NCBI GenBank assembly: GCA_027038275.1
Contig: JALVXC010000006.1
Span: forward strand, 1-64,000
Direction: 5' to 3'
From: Campylobacteraceae bacterium
Lineage (GTDB): Bacteria > Campylobacterota > Campylobacteria > Campylobacterales > Sulfurovaceae
DNA: 64,000 bases
The position numbers and the translations under genes were made by a program. Below the pieces are notes generated by a model. That model worked only from the letters and a program-made list of their open reading frames with translations. It was not told the DNA's origin and searched no databases. Shown one piece after another: positions 59,910-64,000 of this stretch. Position 1 is the first letter of the stretch. Each line of letters opens with the position of its first letter.

Positions 59910-60933
59910 TTTTCTTTCCATATAGTGCAATATATACTTTAGAGATAGCAATTAAAAAAGAGGTAAGTGCAGGACCTAAAATCATTCCCCAAAATCCAAA
60001 AGAGCTCATTCCTGCAACAATAGAGAAGAAGATTATAAGCTCATTAATATGAACAGAGCTATGTAAAATATCATCTTTTATGTAGCGAATAATAATTGGT
60101 TTAATAAATGTATCGGCAATAATAGAGATAATAATAATGGAGTAAAGAGCAATAATAATAGCAGAGTTTGAGTTTAAAGTTGTCCATGCATAGAGTGAAA
60201 CAGGCATCCAAACAACAGCTCCACCAACAAAAGGAATAAGTGAAGCAAACCCATAAATAGTTCCTAACAAAAGCCCATTAAAGCCAAAAAATGAGATAAC
60301 AATTCCAAAAAGTAGTCCCTCAAATATCGCAGTAACAATAATAGAGTAGAAGACTATCTCCATAGTAGATGAAATCTCTTTTATAATTTGGTTTCCTTCA
60401 TTGTCTCTCATAGGTAAAAAAGATGCTATAATATAAAAAAGTTTATCTGCATAACGGTTAAGAATATAGTAAAAAACAATAACAAAAAAGACATTTTTTA
60501 TAAAATCAATTCCTTGTGTTCCTGCTTTAGTAATAGTATTGGTAGAGGATTTAATGGTTTCTAAAATCTGTTGATTGTCTAAGTTCTCTTGTGTCCAAGC
60601 ACCTAAAATAGGTATCTCTTCGGTTAATGAGATAATTTTAGAGGTTATCTGCTTAATTATTTTTAAATCCATAGTTGCTAAAGCATGTACCCCAATGGTC
60701 ATAATATATATAATAGGAACAAATAGAATAAGAAAGAGTAGTAGACTCAAAATAATTGATGAGATATTTTCTGAGTGAATATAGTTTGTAATTTTAAGAT
60801 GTACATTAGCTGTTGCCATGGTTAAAAGGAGTGCTACAACCATAGAGAGTAGAAATGGTTGATAGATAGCATAAGCTCCTGCTAGAGCAAGAGCAAATAA
60901 AATAGCAATAATATAGTCACTTTTTTTCATCAT
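59902..60933 (-). CDS. AI-2E family transporter (PerM/UPF0118-like)
   Basis: Multi-TM; GFNGLLLGTIYGFASLIPFVGGAVVWMPVSLY; FFSIVAGMSSFGFWGMILGPAL. Confidence 0.9.
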   Translation of the reverse strand: MMKKSDYIIAILFALALAGAYAIYQPFLLSMVVALLLTMATANVHLKITNYIHSENISSIILSLLLFLILFVPIIYIMTIGVHALATMDLKIIKQITSKIISLTEEIPILGAWTQENLDNQQILETIKSSTNTITKAGTQGIDFIKNVFFVIVFYYILNRYADKLFYIIASFLPMRDNEGNQIIKEISSTMEIVFYSIIVTAIFEGLLFGIVISFFGFNGLLLGTIYGFASLIPFVGGAVVWMPVSLYAWTTLNSNSAIIIALYSIIIISIIADTFIKPIIIRYIKDDILHSSVHINELIIFFSIVAGMSSFGFWGMILGPALTSFLIAISKVYIALYGKKSL

Positions 60934-60940
60934 AATATTT

Positions 60941-61936
60941 TTATTCTCCTAATGGACTAAGTCGAAAGTATTCATAGGATTTTTGTGTAGCAATTCGTCC
61001 ACGAGCTGTACGTTCAATATATCCGTTAGCTAAAAGATATGGTTCAAGAACATCTTCAATAGTCCCCTCATCTTCACTAAGAGCAGCAGCAATAGTACTT
61101 AGACCCATTGGACGACCTTTTGCACTAATGAGTAGCTCTAGTAGTCGAATATCCTCTTCATCAAAGCCCAACTCATTTACCCCTAGTTGATTTAGAGCAT
61201 ATTGAGTTGTCTTAAGAAGAATCTTCTCCTCATTGGCAACTTCAGAGAAGTCACGAACACGTCGCAAGAGTCTAAGTGCTAGTCGTGGTGTGCCACGACT
61301 ACGTTTTGCAATCTCATGAGCTGCGTCATCATTTGTTACTTTATTTAGCTTAATAGAAGCTAAACGAACAATCTGGGCTAACTCATTAGCTGTATAAAAC
61401 TGCATACGAAAGTGCATTCCAAAACGCTCTCTAAGAGGGTGTGACAACATTCCTGCACGAGTAGTAGCCCCAATAAGTGTAAAGCGTGGCAAGTCAATCT
61501 TAACAGTTTGAGCAGCAGGACCAGAGCCAATTATAATGTCTAGTCTAAAGTCCTCCATGGCTGAGTAGAGTATCTCTTCAATAGCAGGTGACATTCTGTG
61601 AATCTCATCTATAAATAATATGTCTCCCTCTTCAATATTAGTTAAAATAGCTGCCAAATCACCAGACTTTTCAATCATAGGTGCAGCTGTGGTTTTGATT
61701 TGAGCATTCATCTCTGTGGCAATTAGATTTGCAATGGTTGTCTTACCAAGCCCAGGAGGTCCAAAAAAGAGTATGTGGTCAAGTGCCTCTTCTCTTTTTT
61801 TAGAGGCTTCAATAAATACTTTTAAATTCTTTTTAATCTGCTCTTGACCAATATATTCGTCCCAAGATGATGGGCGTAGGGAGACCTCTTCAATATACTC
61901 ATTATCAAACTTTTCAATATTTACAACTCTTTCCAT
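60941..61936 (-). CDS. ruvB: Holliday junction branch-migration ATPase RuvB
   Basis: [27 protein letters not shown]. Confidence 0.98.
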   Translation of the reverse strand: MERVVNIEKFDNEYIEEVSLRPSSWDEYIGQEQIKKNLKVFIEASKKREEALDHILFFGPPGLGKTTIANLIATEMNAQIKTTAAPMIEKSGDLAAILTNIEEGDILFIDEIHRMSPAIEEILYSAMEDFRLDIIIGSGPAAQTVKIDLPRFTLIGATTRAGMLSHPLRERFGMHFRMQFYTANELAQIVRLASIKLNKVTNDDAAHEIAKRSRGTPRLALRLLRRVRDFSEVANEEKILLKTTQYALNQLGVNELGFDEEDIRLLELLISAKGRPMGLSTIAAALSEDEGTIEDVLEPYLLANGYIERTARGRIATQKSYEYFRLSPLGE

Positions 61937-61980
61937 ATCTCTCTTTTATATATTATTTAACGGTGTATAGGATTCTATTT

Positions 61981-62793
61981 TTAATAGGTGTACTCTTGAC
62001 TAGGAAACTCTCTATTTTTCACTTCACTTGTATATTTCTCTAAATTCTCACGAACTAACTCTGCACCATTGCAATAGCGTTTTACAAATTTAGGTTTAAA
62101 CTCCTCAAAAAAGCCAAACATATCCGACCAAACCAATACCTGTCCATCACAATCAAGCCCAGCACCAATCCCTATGGTTGGAATGGTAATCGCATCGGTA
62201 ATGGCTTTTGCTGCTTCACTCCTAACACCTTCAACCACAATAGCAAAAGCACCAGCAGCCTCAAGTGCTTTGGCATCTTCAACAAGCAAATCTATGTCTG
62301 TTTTATCTTTTCCTCTAACTTTGTAACCCCCATCTGCACGGACAAATTGAGGCATAAGCCCAATATGTCCTAAAACAGCAATGGAGTTTTCAGTAAGTGC
62401 TTTAACAATATTGGCTCTCTCTTTTCCACCCTCAATTTTAACTGCTTGTGCATTGGTCTCTTGGTAGGCACGAGTAGCATTTTTAACAGCTTCACTTTTT
62501 GAGGTATAAGAGCCAAAAGGCATGTCTAAAACAATAAGAGGCAAAGAAGCCCCATTGCAGACAGCTTGGGTATGGTAAATCATTTGGTCCATAGTAGCTG
62601 AGAGGGTATCATCTTTCCCTAAGAAGCTCATATTTAGACTGTCTCCAACCAATATCATGTCAACATGTCCATCAAAAAGCTTAGCAAATAGGGCATCGTA
62701 GGCTGTCACCATAGTAATAGGCTCAACCCCTTTCATCTTTGCAATGGTGGTTAAAGTTACTTTTTTTGCAACTTTTTCGGTATGAATACTCAT
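61981..62793 (-). CDS. panB: 3-methyl-2-oxobutanoate hydroxymethyltransferase
   Basis: MVTAYDALFAKLFD, LVGDSLNMSFLG, IGIGAGLDCDGQVLV. Confidence 0.97.
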   Translation of the reverse strand: MSIHTEKVAKKVTLTTIAKMKGVEPITMVTAYDALFAKLFDGHVDMILVGDSLNMSFLGKDDTLSATMDQMIYHTQAVCNGASLPLIVLDMPFGSYTSKSEAVKNATRAYQETNAQAVKIEGGKERANIVKALTENSIAVLGHIGLMPQFVRADGGYKVRGKDKTDIDLLVEDAKALEAAGAFAIVVEGVRSEAAKAITDAITIPTIGIGAGLDCDGQVLVWSDMFGFFEEFKPKFVKRYCNGAELVRENLEKYTSEVKNREFPSQEYTY

Positions 62794-62837
62794 TGTTTGT
62801 ACCTTGTCAATATCATTAAAGTGATTTTATCTAAAAA

Positions 62838-63620
62838 ATGTATAATACCAATAATATTTTAAAAAAAGAGTCCCAATTGAAAAAATTAGTTGCATACATT
62901 ACTACAGGTTACCCCTCTTTAGATTTCACAGTTGATATGGCATTAGCACTAGCAGATGCAGGTGTAGATACTTTAGAGCTTGGTATGCCATTCTCTGACC
63001 CAGTTGCTGATGGTCCAGTTATTGAAAAAGCAAACCTCAAAGCTCTGCAAGGTGGATTTAAACTTGAACACCTTTTTGAAGCATCAAGAGAAATTTCTCC
63101 TAAGATAGATACACTATGGATGGGTTACTTTAATCCTTTTTACCATAAAGGTATGGATTTTTTTATAGAACAAGCAAAGCAGAGTGGGGTAAATGGATTT
63201 ATTATCCCTGATTTACCTTTTGAAGAGGCACAGCCCTATCAGACTATGATGAGAGAGGCAGATTTGACCCTTATAGACTTTATTGCTCCAACCGATTCAA
63301 AAGAGAGAATTCAAAAGATTGTAACCAACTCTCAAAAATTTATCTACTTAGTAGCTTATGCAGGGATTACAGGTGCAGGAAAGAGTGAAGATTTACAAAG
63401 AGTTATTGCTAACATTAAAGAGTATATCAAGACACCTGTCTATGTTGGCTTTGGTGTTGACCAAAATACAGCAAAAGAGAAAGCCAAAGGGGTTGATGGA
63501 GTCATTGTAGGTTCAGCTTTTGTCAAGGTTCTTTTAGATGAAACTCTTAATAACTCTCAAAAAATCACAAAAATAGCCAATTTAGCCCAAGAAATTAAAG
63601 AAAAAATTAATGAATATTAA
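62838..63620 (+). CDS. trpA: Tryptophan synthase alpha subunit
   Basis: LELGMPFSDPVADGPVI; GFIIPDLPFEE; FIAPTD. Confidence 0.96.
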   Translation: MYNTNNILKKESQLKKLVAYITTGYPSLDFTVDMALALADAGVDTLELGMPFSDPVADGPVIEKANLKALQGGFKLEHLFEASREISPKIDTLWMGYFNPFYHKGMDFFIEQAKQSGVNGFIIPDLPFEEAQPYQTMMREADLTLIDFIAPTDSKERIQKIVTNSQKFIYLVAYAGITGAGKSEDLQRVIANIKEYIKTPVYVGFGVDQNTAKEKAKGVDGVIVGSAFVKVLLDETLNNSQKITKIANLAQEIKEKINEY

Positions 63621-63668
63621 AAAAATAGGTTATAATATTAATGTAAAATTTTAAATTTAGAATAAGGA

Positions 63669-63932
63669 ATGAAGATGAATCAAAGAACAGCTTTAGAAGA
63701 ATTAGATATTAAAATTACATTATTATTAGAGAGATATGAAGCACTTAAAGAGGAGAATCGTAAACTAGAAGAGGCTATTACTATAAATCGTGAGACAGAA
63801 GCCGAGCTTCGTAAAGAGATTTTAAAACTCCGTGAAGAGGAGGAGTTAAAAGAGTTAGAGATTGAAGATATTGCTCAGCGAATTAGCCAAGCTCTTGAAG
63901 AAAATAGAGAGTTTCAGCAAATCTCAGCCTAA
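63669..63932 (+). CDS. Small coiled-coil protein of unknown function
   Basis: 87 aa, heptad-rich, acidic. Confidence 0.6.
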   Translation: MKMNQRTALEELDIKITLLLERYEALKEENRKLEEAITINRETEAELRKEILKLREEEELKELEIEDIAQRISQALEENREFQQISA

Positions 63933-63934
63933 CC

Positions 63935-63963
63935 TTGACATAAAAAGAGCTTTATGTTATAAT
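63935..63963 (+). promoter_or_regulatory. Perfect-consensus sigma70 promoter (TTGACA - 17 bp - TATAAT)
   Basis: ttgaca at 63935-63940, tataat at 63958-63963. Confidence 0.85.
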
Positions 63964-64000
63964 ATATGTTCCCCTGTAGTAATTCACTTAGAATTACTAC

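Overview
The window is a gene-dense, AT-rich bacterial chromosome segment. Gene content and order suggest a Campylobacterota (Sulfurovum/Sulfurimonas-like) genome; this is inference, based on a CiaB homologue, the ispDF / degenerate response regulator / 'sulfate adenylyltransferase' / pgpA gene order, an ArsS-like two-component pair and AguA/AguB. Most of it is housekeeping: argF, hemB, ribA, rsmG, ispDF, a thi cluster with a TPP riboswitch, recA, tsf, rpsB, alr, lgt, ruvB, panB, trpA. Accessory regions are (i) a restriction-modification and Fic locus at 7.7-12.7 kb, (ii) a polysaccharide cluster at 23-35 kb that includes pelCDEF but no recognisable pelA, pelB or pelG, and (iii) a small defence-like island (XRE + Fic, then OLD-like ATPase + TOPRIM-like protein) at 48.3-51.2 kb. 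The most unusual non-coding structure is a ~300 bp intergenic element at 59.6-59.9 kb with perfect 33-34 bp outer arms and two internal hairpins, predicted to fold as a three-way junction. Other items are REP-like palindromes, two unannotated small ORFs flanking lgt, a perfect-consensus sigma70 promoter at the window end, and a response regulator that may use an ATT start codon. No rRNA, tRNA, CRISPR array or transposase gene was recognised. All family calls come from reading the proteins; no database search was run.
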